Of a stretch of 10,748 bases of DNA, positions 1 to 6,185 are shown in pieces. The stretch comes from Thermoplasmata archaeon (GTDB lineage Archaea; Thermoplasmatota; Thermoplasmata; Lutacidiplasmatales; UBA184), in the NCBI GenBank assembly GCA_030037695.1, contig JASHQF010000137.1, positions 1 to 10,748 on the forward strand, in the 5' to 3' direction. The position numbers and the translations under genes are program-made. Every line of letters starts with the position of its first letter. The stretch's first letter is position 1. The notes beneath the pieces are model-generated. The model was not told the origin of the DNA. It was given only the letters and a program-made list of their open reading frames with translations, and ran no database searches.

Positions 1-630
1 CACGGCGGCCATCGCGATCCCCCCGACCGCGGGGTAGACGACGATCCATGGGCCGGCGGCCGCGGCCCCGATCAGCGCGGCCGCTCCGGTCCGCTCGACC
101 CGCGAGAGCGGGGCCCATACGAGCAGGGCCCCCATCACGGCGACCATCGAGCCGTAGAACCAGACCGAAGCGAGGCCTTGCGCGAGGGCGGAGAAGAACG
201 CGCGGGGGCCGTCGATCCCCCCGACCGCGAACAGGACCCCCATCAGCACCTCGGAGAAGGTCGTCGCGAAGCCGATCGCCAGGGGCCAGGCCCACCCCCC
301 GGAGCCGATCCGCCGGTCCCGGAAGACGATCTGCCCGATGAACCAGAGTCCCGGCGGTACGGCCATCATCCCGTTGAACGCGGCCAGGACCCAGGTCCAG
401 GCGGAAACGCTGTTCGGCTGGAGGAGCGCGCCCAGCAGCGCGAGCAGCAGGAGGGAGCCGCCGACGATCACCGCGAGGGCGAGCAGCATCTGGGTGACGA
501 GGGGTCGGAGGCGCTCCCCGGTGAGGACGACCCCGAGGACGAAGATCGTGATCACGACCATCGCGACCGCGACGATCACGAACGGGAGGATCGAGCCGGG
601 GAGCCCGAGGCCGGGGATCGGGATCGCCAT
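1..630 (-). CDS. Polytopic membrane protein, C-terminus cut by window edge
   Basis: This frame is open from an ATG at 630 to the left edge, giving the first 210 residues of a longer protein. I do not recognise the family. The sequence is strongly hydrophobic, with about six likely membrane helices near residues 14-37, 47-70, 78-103, 113-138, 148-172 and 182-210, separated by short loops that carry most of the charge (GER at 38-40, RDRR at 104-107, SRVER at 176-180). There is no clear signal peptide; the first helix probably acts as the anchor. A GAGG element lies about 8 bases before the ATG, and a TATA-like GATATCAA lies 30 bases upstream, so the start is well placed and the gene may have its own promoter. 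It follows the CBS-domain gene after a 62-base gap on the same strand. A transporter or membrane sensor is possible, but no motif shows which. That the frame is coding is well supported; the function is unknown. Confidence 0.75.
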   Translation of the reverse strand, partial: MAIPIPGLGLPGSILPFVIVAVAMVVITIFVLGVVLTGERLRPLVTQMLLALAVIVGGSLLLLALLGALLQPNSVSAWTWVLAAFNGMMAVPPGLWFIGQIVFRDRRIGSGGWAWPLAIGFATTFSEVLMGVLFAVGGIDGPRAFFSALAQGLASVWFYGSMVAVMGALLVWAPLSRVERTGAAALIGAAAAGPWIVVYPAVGGIAMAAV

Positions 631-655
631 CGGCCCCGCCTCGACCCCGGCCCCG

Positions 656-663
656 TTGATATC
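656..663 (-). promoter_or_regulatory. TATA-like box for the membrane protein gene
   Basis: Read on the minus strand, the site is GATATCAA, the most A/T-rich point in the 62-base gap between the CBS gene and the membrane protein gene. Its centre is about 30 bases before the ATG at 630, so transcription would begin only a few bases before the start codon, as in many archaeal near-leaderless mRNAs. The match is by spacing and composition only. Confidence 0.4.
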
Positions 664-692
664 GGGGCCGTACCGACCCCAGGGGCGGAGGC

Positions 693-1532
693 CTAGGCGG
701 GGCGATCGGGCTCGGCCGTGGCGCCCTCGAACCGACGGACGAGCTGGTTCGTCACCTCGAGCAGCGGGTGGTGGGCCGAGCGGTCGATCTCGATGTCGTC
801 GAGCGTCCTCAGGTGGTGCTCCGCCGCGACCTTCTCAAAGCCGGTCTCCTGCTTCGCGAACTCCTCCGGCCGCTCGCACGTGAGGATGTAGGCCTGGAGG
901 CGGGCGAGGCCCATCTCCCGTGCGGCGAGCGCGCGATGGTGCCCGTCGATCAGGATCCAGGTCGCCCCCTTCTGGACGACGAGGACCGGCTCGGCGAACC
1001 CCCGCTCGAGCTCGTAGCGTCGGCCCTCGAGCTCGTCCTCGAACACCTTCCACTGCGTCGGGGCGAGCCGGTCGATCAGGACGAGCCCCCGGTGGAAGGC
1101 GAACGGGAGCCCGTACCGCTCCGCGAGGAGGCGCTTCAGCGTGTCGGCCTTCGCGGGCGAGGCGCGCTCGAAGTGCGAGCGCACGATATCGAGGTTCGAC
1201 AGGATCCCGCACAGCCGCCCCGCCTCGTCGACGATCGGCAGGTCCCGCAGCCCGAACCGGAACATGATCCGGGCGGCGTCGTCGAGATCGGTCTCGGGCC
1301 GGGCCGTGTACGTCCCCGGACGGATCAGCTCCGCGAGGGGCGTCTCCGCGTCCCGGGTGTGGCGGAGGAGCTCCTTCGCGCTCACGAACCCGACGAGCTT
1401 GCCCGTGGCATCCGTGATCGGGAGCCCGTGGTGCCGGCTCCGGGTCACGCGCCGGATCGCCTCGCCGACGGTCGTCGTGGAAGGGAGGTGCTCGACCTCG
1501 AGGACCATGTAGTCCCGGACCCGGACGGTCAT
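693..1532 (-). CDS. CBS-pair protein with C-terminal ParB/SerK-like domain
   Basis: A 279-residue protein with two CBS domains at about residues 1-60 and 66-122, then a ParB/sulfiredoxin-fold-like domain at about 149-220 with the sequence IDGHHR at 195-200, and a short acidic and basic tail. CBS pairs bind adenine nucleotides and act as regulatory modules. The DGHHR form of the ParB-like domain differs from the GERR/GHRR box of chromosome-partitioning ParB and recalls the small-molecule kinases SerK (ADP-dependent free serine kinase of Thermococcus) and SbnI. A nucleotide-regulated metabolite kinase is therefore more likely than a partitioning protein, but this is inference: no helix-turn-helix is visible, and the catalytic Glu of SerK is not obvious here. 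The frame stays open for 117 codons upstream, but those residues are an arginine-rich shadow of the SIS gene. The ATG at 1532 overlaps the SIS stop codon as ATGA and begins directly on the first CBS strand, so I place the start there. Translation is probably coupled to the SIS gene. Confidence 0.85.
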   Translation of the reverse strand: MTVRVRDYMVLEVEHLPSTTTVGEAIRRVTRSRHHGLPITDATGKLVGFVSAKELLRHTRDAETPLAELIRPGTYTARPETDLDDAARIMFRFGLRDLPIVDEAGRLCGILSNLDIVRSHFERASPAKADTLKRLLAERYGLPFAFHRGLVLIDRLAPTQWKVFEDELEGRRYELERGFAEPVLVVQKGATWILIDGHHRALAAREMGLARLQAYILTCERPEEFAKQETGFEKVAAEHHLRTLDDIEIDRSAHHPLLEVTNQLVRRFEGATAEPDRPA

Positions 1533-2122
1533 CCGGGTGCGGGCGGGTGCACGTCCCGGAAGTACCCGTCCAGGAGGTGCAGGAACACCAGGTGGACGTC
1601 CTGGATGTGCTGCATGCTCTCCGAGGGGACGACGAGCGCCACGTCGACCATCGTCCGGAGCTTGCCCCCGTTGCGTCCGGTGAGGCCGATCGTGGTGAGG
1701 TGCAGCGCGCGCGCGGCCTCGACCGCCTCGAGCACGTTCGGGGAGTTGCCGCTGCCCGAGATCGCCACGGCGACGTCCCCCGGTCGCGCGAGGCCTTTCA
1801 GCGCCTCGGCAAAGACCTTCGTGAAGTCGGCGTCGTTCGCCCACGCCGTGAGGCTGTCGATGTTGTCGGCGAGCGAGAGGCACCGGAACCGCGGTCCGTG
1901 CCCCCGGAACGTGTCCTTCGCGATGTCCGTCACGAAGTGGGCGGAGGTCGAGGCGCTCCCGCCGTTCCCGAAGAAGAAGATGAGCCGGCCGTCGGTCCGG
2001 GCCCGCTCGAAGATCGCCGCGACCTTCTCGAGCGCCTCCTCCAGGTACGGTCCGTCCAGGACCGTCCGCGCCTCCGCGAGGTACGTCCGGACGTAGTCCC
2101 TGAGACCGCCGTTCGCCGCCAC
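1529..2122 (-). CDS. SIS-domain phosphosugar isomerase, GmhA-like
   Basis: A 197-residue cytoplasmic SIS-domain protein of the phosphoheptose isomerase (GmhA) type, which usually converts sedoheptulose 7-phosphate to a heptose phosphate; the natural substrate here is not known. The phosphosugar-binding loops are clear: GNGGSA at residues 52-57 and GSGNSPN at 123-129. The segment QHIQDVH at 171-177 carries the late catalytic Gln and His of GmhA. The Glu that acts as the other catalytic residue in E. coli GmhA (HFAAE) appears as Asp67 (HFVTD), a form I believe is common in a related subfamily, so activity could differ. The frame can be extended to an ATG at 2275, but those 51 residues are Pro/Arg/Ala-rich and unlike the family. 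GTG at 2122 gives a typical length and lies 33 bases after a TATA-like box. The stop overlaps the start of the CBS gene, pointing to a two-gene unit. Confidence 0.85.
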   Translation of the reverse strand: MAANGGLRDYVRTYLAEARTVLDGPYLEEALEKVAAIFERARTDGRLIFFFGNGGSASTSAHFVTDIAKDTFRGHGPRFRCLSLADNIDSLTAWANDADFTKVFAEALKGLARPGDVAVAISGSGNSPNVLEAVEAARALHLTTIGLTGRNGGKLRTMVDVALVVPSESMQHIQDVHLVFLHLLDGYFRDVHPPAPG

Positions 2123-2151
2123 GGCCGCGCCGGGCGCCAACGGGGCGCGCG

Positions 2152-2158
2152 CTATTTG
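2152..2158 (-). promoter_or_regulatory. TATA-like box for the SIS/CBS unit
   Basis: Read on the minus strand, the site is CAAATAG, an A/T-rich island in the very GC-rich gap between the helicase stop and the SIS gene. Its centre is about 33 bases before the proposed GTG at 2122, which fits an archaeal promoter with a leader of only a few bases. It supports the shorter SIS start over the ATG at 2275, which lies upstream of this box. Confidence 0.5.
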
Positions 2159-2181
2159 ACGGCTCCCGGCCGACGACGGGG

Positions 2182-4236
2182 TCACGGGCGGGACGGCGGG
2201 GGCGCAGGGGCCTCGCCGCTCGCGTCGCTGGGCGGTCCGGACGGCGACGCCGCCGGTCGCGCCCCCGACGACCATCGCGCCCGGCGGCCGTAGAACGCCC
2301 GGGTCACCGCGCCGAGGTCGGTGATCGGCTCCAGGCCGGGCAGCACGTCCGCGAACGTCGGGGCGCGGCGGTCGAGGATGACCACCACCCCGCGGTCGTG
2401 CTCGGAGCGGATGAGCCGTCCGATCGCCTGCAGCAGGGCCCGCTGGGCCGGGGCCCGCACCGTGTACTCCCAGCCCTTACCGGTCGACCGGTCGAGGAAG
2501 GCCCGGAGCGCGAGACGCTTGGCCGTCGGGGCCGGGTACGGGATCCCCGCGAGGACCACCGCCTCGAGCTCCTCGTCGGGGAAGTCGACCCCCTCGGCGA
2601 GGCGCCCGCCCGACACCCCGAGGAGGATCCGGCCCTCGGGGTCCTTCTTCCACCCTTCCACCGAGCGCCAGAGGTCGGAGGTCGGCATGCGGGAGTGCTC
2701 GATGAACACGGAGGAGGGGAGCTGCGACTGGAGACCGGCCTCGAGGACCCGCTGGAGGAGGTCGAAGCTCGGGAAGAAGACGGCCGTCTTCACCGGCAGG
2801 CAGTCGAGGACCTCGGCGACCCGGTCGGCGAGGCGTAGGATCGCGCGCGGGTCGCGCTTCAGCTCCTCGTACTGCGTCGTGATCGACGGGTCGTAGAGGA
2901 TCCGGCGGTTCTCGGGGGGGAAGTGCGGGGGGACCGCGACGGCGCGGGCCGCGGGCCCGAGCCCGAGGGAGTCCCGGTACTCCTCGAGCGGGAGGAGCGT
3001 CCCGGAGAGGTGGACCGAGAGGTGGCAGTCGAGGATCGGCTGGGCGGGGACGGCGGCGTCGAGCGCATACGCCTCGAGCGCCGGTCGCGGGACCTTCGTC
3101 ACCACCTTCGCGTACCCCGCGTCGTCCAGCTGGGGCCAGGAGAGCAGCGTCAACGCGACCGTGTGGGCCCAGGAGCGCGGGAGCCGCCGCTCGCGGCGCC
3201 GCTCGTCCCGCAGGTTCTCCCCCCAGGTGGCGAGCGCCCCGAGCCAGGTATCGAGGCGGTGGGTCGTCCCACCGATCGCGGTGAGGAGGGCCTCTTCGAA
3301 GATCCCGGCGGGCAGGACCGCGTCGTCCTCCCGGACGAGGGCGTGGGTCAGCTCCTCGACCGCCGCCCCGACCAGGTCGAGGAGGCGGGTGGCGCTCGGC
3401 CCGTCCGGGAGCTGGAAATCCCCCCGCTCGGCGACCTCGGCCCGGGCCCGGCGCACCGATTCCTGCGGGAGTGCGACGGTCGCGAGGTCCCGCAGGTGGC
3501 TCGGCAGGTTGTGGGCCTCGTCGATGACGAGGTCGAGGTTCTCCGGGCCGCAGCCCATCCACGCGAAGAGGGACTTGCGGATGAACGGATGGAAGAAGAA
3601 CGCGTACGGCGCGGTGACGATGTCGGCCTGCGGGAGGAGGCGCTTGGCGAGCTCGTAGGCGCAGAGGTTCTCCTCGCGGCAGAACGCCTCGAACTCGTGG
3701 GGGAGCGTGGAGGCGCCCCGGAACCGCTCGACCATCGCGTCGTGATCGGTCTGGAGCACCCGCGCGTAGTACGGGCACCCGTCGAGGTCGGAGAGTTCGA
3801 TCTCTCCGCCTTCGGGAAGGACCGGAGCGACCGTCGGCGCCGCTTCGCCGTGCATCGCCCGCTCCGTCGCCCGCTTGCGGTCGGCGCAGAGCTTCCCGTG
3901 CTCCTCGGCGGTCGCCCCCTTCATCTCGGCGACGCTCTCGAGGAGGAAGCACCGTCGCGCCCGCCCCTGGAGCCCGAGCGCGAGGACGGGCCGGTCGAGA
4001 CGATGGCCGATCGCCTTCGTCTCGCGCAGGACCTGGACCTCCTGGGCGTGGGTCCGGACCAGGTACAGGATGCGGTGCCGGGACGCCTGGGCATGCTCGA
4101 CCAGCGGGGCGAGCGTGGCAACCGTCTTGCCGCTCCCGGTCGGGGCGTGGACGAGGACGGGGCCACCGTGGGCCGCCGCCGCCTCGACCGCCCGCAGGAT
4201 CGGTTCCTGCCCCGGCCGGATCCGGTACGGGAACAG
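2182..4236 (-). CDS. XPD/Rad3-family Fe-S DNA helicase
   Basis: A superfamily 2, 5'-3' DNA helicase of the XPD/Rad3 type, acting in DNA repair or replication-linked unwinding. Numbering from a CTG at 4236 (684 residues), I see Walker A APTGSGKT at 31-38, motif Ia around YLVRT, four Fe-S cluster cysteines (C96, C117, C154, C192), the DEAH box at 239-242, SGGRLAEGVDFP in the second RecA domain, and motif VI QAIGRLIRS at 603-611. The segment FFPPENR-like HFPPENR and the layout closely match archaeal XPD. The last ~34 residues are a Pro/Ala/Ser-rich tail. The first in-frame ATG (3924) would remove Walker A and the first cluster cysteine, so it cannot be the start. No ATG, GTG or TTG lies in frame between the ferredoxin stop (4354) and 3924. 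I use CTG at 4236, where homology begins (LFPYRIRPGQ); ACG at 4272, eight bases after a GGAG, is the main alternative. The product is secure; the start is not. Confidence 0.92.
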   Translation of the reverse strand: MFPYRIRPGQEPILRAVEAAAAHGGPVLVHAPTGSGKTVATLAPLVEHAQASRHRILYLVRTHAQEVQVLRETKAIGHRLDRPVLALGLQGRARRCFLLESVAEMKGATAEEHGKLCADRKRATERAMHGEAAPTVAPVLPEGGEIELSDLDGCPYYARVLQTDHDAMVERFRGASTLPHEFEAFCREENLCAYELAKRLLPQADIVTAPYAFFFHPFIRKSLFAWMGCGPENLDLVIDEAHNLPSHLRDLATVALPQESVRRARAEVAERGDFQLPDGPSATRLLDLVGAAVEELTHALVREDDAVLPAGIFEEALLTAIGGTTHRLDTWLGALATWGENLRDERRRERRLPRSWAHTVALTLLSWPQLDDAGYAKVVTKVPRPALEAYALDAAVPAQPILDCHLSVHLSGTLLPLEEYRDSLGLGPAARAVAVPPHFPPENRRILYDPSITTQYEELKRDPRAILRLADRVAEVLDCLPVKTAVFFPSFDLLQRVLEAGLQSQLPSSVFIEHSRMPTSDLWRSVEGWKKDPEGRILLGVSGGRLAEGVDFPDEELEAVVLAGIPYPAPTAKRLALRAFLDRSTGKGWEYTVRAPAQRALLQAIGRLIRSEHDRGVVVILDRRAPTFADVLPGLEPITDLGAVTRAFYGRRARWSSGARPAASPSGPPSDASGEAPAPPPSRP

Positions 4237-4308
4237 GGCGGTGCGGTCGGCGGCCGAGGGAGTGGACGTCGTACGGAGTGCTCCGAACGGCCGAGCCCGG
4301 GACCGTGG

Positions 4309-4315
4309 CTTTAAC
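4309..4315 (-). promoter_or_regulatory. TATA-like box for the helicase gene
   Basis: The minus strand reads GTTAAAG, the only A/T-rich run in the 117-base gap between the ferredoxin stop and the helicase. A transcript would begin near 4286, leaving a leader of about 50 bases before CTG 4236 or about 14 bases before ACG 4272. The same GGTTAAAG core stands before the PolD small-subunit gene. Confidence 0.5.
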
Positions 4316-4353
4316 CTGTGCGTCGACAGGAACGGTGCAGGGCGCCGGGACCG

Positions 4354-4668
4354 TCAGCCGTAGGCGTACCGGACGCCGTACGGACCCCGGGGGAGGGTCC
4401 AGGTGACCGAGCCCTGGTCGCAGGCGATGTCGCACGCCCCGCACTCGACGCAGTCCTCGTAGCGGAAGACCAGGCGACCCTCGATCCGTTCGTAGCAGCT
4501 CGCCGGGCAGACGAACGTGCACCGGGAGTGCGGGCACGCCGCGCAGATCTCGGGCCGGACGGTGATGTGCGCGTGCTCCCGGGAATCGATCGTGGAGCGG
4601 AGCGTCGCCAGCCGCCGCTTGATCTCGATGAACTCCGTGCCCCCTGCCACCGGCTCGGGAGGGGCCAT
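4354..4668 (-). CDS. FixX-like ferredoxin
   Basis: A 104-residue iron-sulfur protein of the FixX-like ferredoxin family, which in other organisms passes electrons between electron-transfer flavoproteins and a FixC/ETF-quinone oxidoreductase. A second group of cysteines, C73-x2-C76-x2-C79-x3-C83, is a standard [4Fe-4S] binding set, though the usual Pro after the last Cys is Asp. An earlier group (C42, C45, C50, C54, C58, with CPASCY at 54-59) could hold a second cluster. The C-terminal PRGPYGVRYAYG is the typical FixX ending and is the strongest family mark. The first ~35 residues are a charged, helical extension. It starts five bases after the malate dehydrogenase stop and is probably cotranscribed with it. 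No FixA, FixB or FixC gene lies in the window, so its redox partner cannot be named. Family assignment is good, the role is inference. Confidence 0.85.
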   Translation of the reverse strand: MAPPEPVAGGTEFIEIKRRLATLRSTIDSREHAHITVRPEICAACPHSRCTFVCPASCYERIEGRLVFRYEDCVECGACDIACDQGSVTWTLPRGPYGVRYAYG

Positions 4669-4673
4669 CGGAA

Positions 4674-5633
4674 CTACGCCGCGCCCGGGCGCGCGCCGAG
4701 CTGCGCGAGGATCGTGAGGTCGGCGCGTACGGCCGCCACGCTCTGAGCGAACGCCGACCGCTCGGAGGGGGTGAGCTCGACCTCCACGATCCGCTCGACG
4801 CCCCCCCGGCCCAGCACCGCCGGCACCCCGAGGTAGACGCCCCGTTCCCCGAACGCACCGTCCAGGTGCGCGGAGACGGGCAACAACCGCCGCTCGTTGC
4901 GGGCGACGGCGGCGACCAGCTCGGCTTGGCTCGCCGACGGGGCGTAGAAGGCGCTCCCGGTCTTCAGGAGGTTCACGATCTCCCCCCCGCCTTGCTTCGT
5001 GCGTTCTACGATCGCCTGGATCTTCTCCGGCGGCAGGAGGCGGCCGAGCGGGACCCCGCCGACGCTCGCGAGCGTGAGGATCGGCACCATCGTGTCCCCG
5101 TGGGTCCCGAGGACGAACCCGACCACGTCCCGCGGAGCGACCCCAAGGGCCTCCGCGACGAACCAGCGGAAGCGGGCGGTATCGAGCGTCCCCGACTCCC
5201 CGAAGACCCGGGCGGGGGGGAGGCCGCTCTGTTCCTGGAAGTAATGGGTCATCACGTCGACCGGGTTCGTGACGACCACGACGACCGCCTGGGGGGCCTT
5301 GGCCCGCACCGCGTCCGCATGCCCCTTCACGATCGCCGCGTTCTTGGCGAGCAGGTCCGACCGGCTCATCCCGGGCTTCCGGGCGAGCCCCGCGGTCTCG
5401 ACGACGATCTCCGCGCCGGCGAGGGCGTCCAGGGAGGTCGACCCCCGCACGCGCGTGGAGAAGCCGAGGATCGGGGCGGACTCCTGCAGGTCGAGCGCCT
5501 TGCCTTCCGGGAGGCCCTCGACGATATCCAGGAGCACCACCTCGTCGGCGAGGTCCATCTCGGCGAGCCGCTGGGCGAGCGACCCCCCCACGTTCCCGGC
5601 CCCGAGGACCGCGATCTTGCCGAGGCGCTGCAT
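4674..5633 (-). CDS. mdh: Malate dehydrogenase
   Basis: A 319-residue cytoplasmic NAD-dependent malate dehydrogenase, interconverting malate and oxaloacetate in the citric acid cycle. It belongs to the lactate dehydrogenase-like MDH family. The Rossmann loop GAGNVG is at 11-16, with Asp36 at the end of the second strand favouring NAD over NADP. ARKPGMSR at 84-91 gives the two substrate-loop arginines (R85, R91); Arg at the first position marks malate rather than lactate specificity. NPVDVMT follows at 123-129. The catalytic pair is Asp151 with Arg154 in LDTAR, and His178 in GTHGD. Length and motifs are complete. The ATG at 5633 begins directly at the first strand (KIAVLGAG) and lies 36 bases after a TATA box. 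The gene is divergent from the coiled-coil gene at 5732 and leads into the ferredoxin gene. Confidence 0.95.
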   Translation of the reverse strand: MQRLGKIAVLGAGNVGGSLAQRLAEMDLADEVVLLDIVEGLPEGKALDLQESAPILGFSTRVRGSTSLDALAGAEIVVETAGLARKPGMSRSDLLAKNAAIVKGHADAVRAKAPQAVVVVVTNPVDVMTHYFQEQSGLPPARVFGESGTLDTARFRWFVAEALGVAPRDVVGFVLGTHGDTMVPILTLASVGGVPLGRLLPPEKIQAIVERTKQGGGEIVNLLKTGSAFYAPSASQAELVAAVARNERRLLPVSAHLDGAFGERGVYLGVPAVLGRGGVERIVEVELTPSERSAFAQSVAAVRADLTILAQLGARPGAA

Positions 5634-5665
5634 CGTCGACCCGACGGTGCCGAGCGGCGGGGCCG

Positions 5666-5672
5666 CTTAAAG
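5666..5672 (-). promoter_or_regulatory. TATA box for malate dehydrogenase
   Basis: The minus strand reads CTTTAAG in an otherwise GC-rich 98-base divergent gap. The centre is about 36 bases before the ATG at 5633, so the expected start of transcription leaves a leader of about ten bases. This is one of the better promoter matches in the window. Confidence 0.55.
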
Positions 5673-5690
5673 GTCCCCCGGCGACCGTTC

Positions 5691-5727
5691 GGGCGAAACG
5701 TTGATTCCCGACCTAGGGCGTTCGCCC
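5691..5727. promoter_or_regulatory. A/T-rich promoter-like stretch with flanking inverted repeat
   Basis: AAACGTTGATT at 5696-5706 is the only A/T-rich run before the plus-strand gene at 5732 and sits about 31 bases before its ATG, suiting a weak archaeal promoter. A seven-base inverted repeat brackets it: GGGCGAA at 5691-5697 and TTCGCCC at 5721-5727, 23 bases apart. The repeat could be an operator, but in DNA this GC-rich such a match may be chance. Confidence 0.3.
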
Positions 5728-5731
5728 GCCG

Positions 5732-5977
5732 ATGGTCGACGCCACCTCCGTCGTCGCCGGCGTCCAGGAACGGGACAAGTGGCGTCACCGCGTCGACCTC
5801 CTCGAACGCTCCCTGCGGGAGGTGCGGGAGCGGCGCCGCCAGCTCGAGCGGCAGCTGCGGCGGCTCACCCGCGAGCTCGCGAACCTCAAGATCGCCGCCG
5901 AATCGATCGTTCCCCCCGGGAGCCGGATCCGTCCGTACGAGGTGGGCAGTGCCGCGGCCCGGACGATTCTCCGATAG
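5732..5977 (+). CDS. Small coiled-coil protein, unknown function
   Basis: An 81-residue protein that I cannot assign to a family. Residues 12-55 are a strongly charged heptad-like helix rich in Arg, Glu and Leu (for example LERQLRRLTRELANLK), predicting a coiled coil. It ends with a conserved-looking hydrophobic and proline segment, SIVPPGSRIRPYEVG at 58-72. There is no signal peptide or membrane segment. The ATG at 5732 begins the plus-strand gene cluster, divergent from malate dehydrogenase, about 31 bases after an A/T-rich stretch. Its last 29 bases overlap the start of a second small coiled-coil gene, so the two products probably act together, perhaps as a heteromeric coiled coil; that is inference from layout alone. 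Confidence 0.65.
   Translation: MVDATSVVAGVQERDKWRHRVDLLERSLREVRERRRQLERQLRRLTRELANLKIAAESIVPPGSRIRPYEVGSAAARTILR
5939..5944 (+). promoter_or_regulatory. Shine-Dalgarno site for the second coiled-coil gene
   Basis: GAGGTG sits inside the end of the first coiled-coil gene, four bases before the GTG at 5949. It is one of the clearest ribosome-binding matches in the window and is the main reason for placing the second gene's start there. Such a site allows re-initiation by ribosomes finishing the first gene at 5977. Confidence 0.55.
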
Positions 5978-6173
5978 GATCGAGGAGCTGGCGGCCGCCC
6001 AGCGGGACCTCGAGCGCGACCTCGCCCGCCTCGACCGGGAGGAGGAGTACCTGCAGCTCAAGGTGCGCCAGGCCCGCGACCAAGTGCGCTACTACGAAGG
6101 GCTCCTCACGCTCCTGCGTCGGGACTTCGGCAAGGCCCCCGGTCTCTCCGACCTCGTGCGCCGCCTCAGCTGA
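5949..6173 (+). CDS. Second small coiled-coil protein, unknown function
   Basis: A 74-residue protein in a different frame from the gene before it, starting at a GTG with a good Shine-Dalgarno site and overlapping that gene by 29 bases. Residues 8-60 form one long charged helix (IEELAAAQRDLERDLARLD, then EEEYLQLKVRQARDQVRYYEG), ending in a less charged C-terminus LSDLVRRL. No known family comes to mind and there are no membrane or signal segments. The frame is open further upstream, but there it only runs antisense to malate dehydrogenase. Coding is supported by the amphipathic pattern and by the tight fit to PanE, 12 bases downstream. The two small genes could in principle be one gene broken by a frameshift, but the proper start and Shine-Dalgarno site argue for two. 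Confidence 0.65.
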   Translation: MPRPGRFSDRIEELAAAQRDLERDLARLDREEEYLQLKVRQARDQVRYYEGLLTLLRRDFGKAPGLSDLVRRLS

Positions 6174-6185
6174 CCGCGGTCGCTC

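Noticed and set aside
1533..1883. N-terminal extension of the CBS protein
   Set aside because: The added 117 residues are an Arg-rich shadow of the SIS gene; the ATG overlapping the SIS stop is the natural start.
768..2096. A 442-codon plus-strand open frame
   Set aside because: Antisense to the CBS and SIS genes, whose motifs are clear; no recognisable domain in the antisense protein.
2123..2275. N-terminal extension of the SIS protein to the ATG at 2275
   Set aside because: It overlaps the end of the helicase gene, is low-complexity, and lies upstream of the TATA-like box.
2477..4858. A 793-codon minus-strand open frame
   Set aside because: It runs through the helicase, ferredoxin and end of malate dehydrogenase in another frame; the protein is Arg/Pro/Gly-rich with no domain, as expected of a shadow in GC-rich DNA.
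5717..5727. GGGC-gttc-GCCC hairpin just before the ATG at 5732 as a terminator or riboswitch
   Set aside because: The stem is only four or five bases, with no T-run; such stems are frequent by chance at this GC content.
4866..5948. Long plus-strand open frame antisense to malate dehydrogenase
   Set aside because: Only its last 74 codons, after the GTG at 5949, look coding; the rest mirrors malate dehydrogenase.
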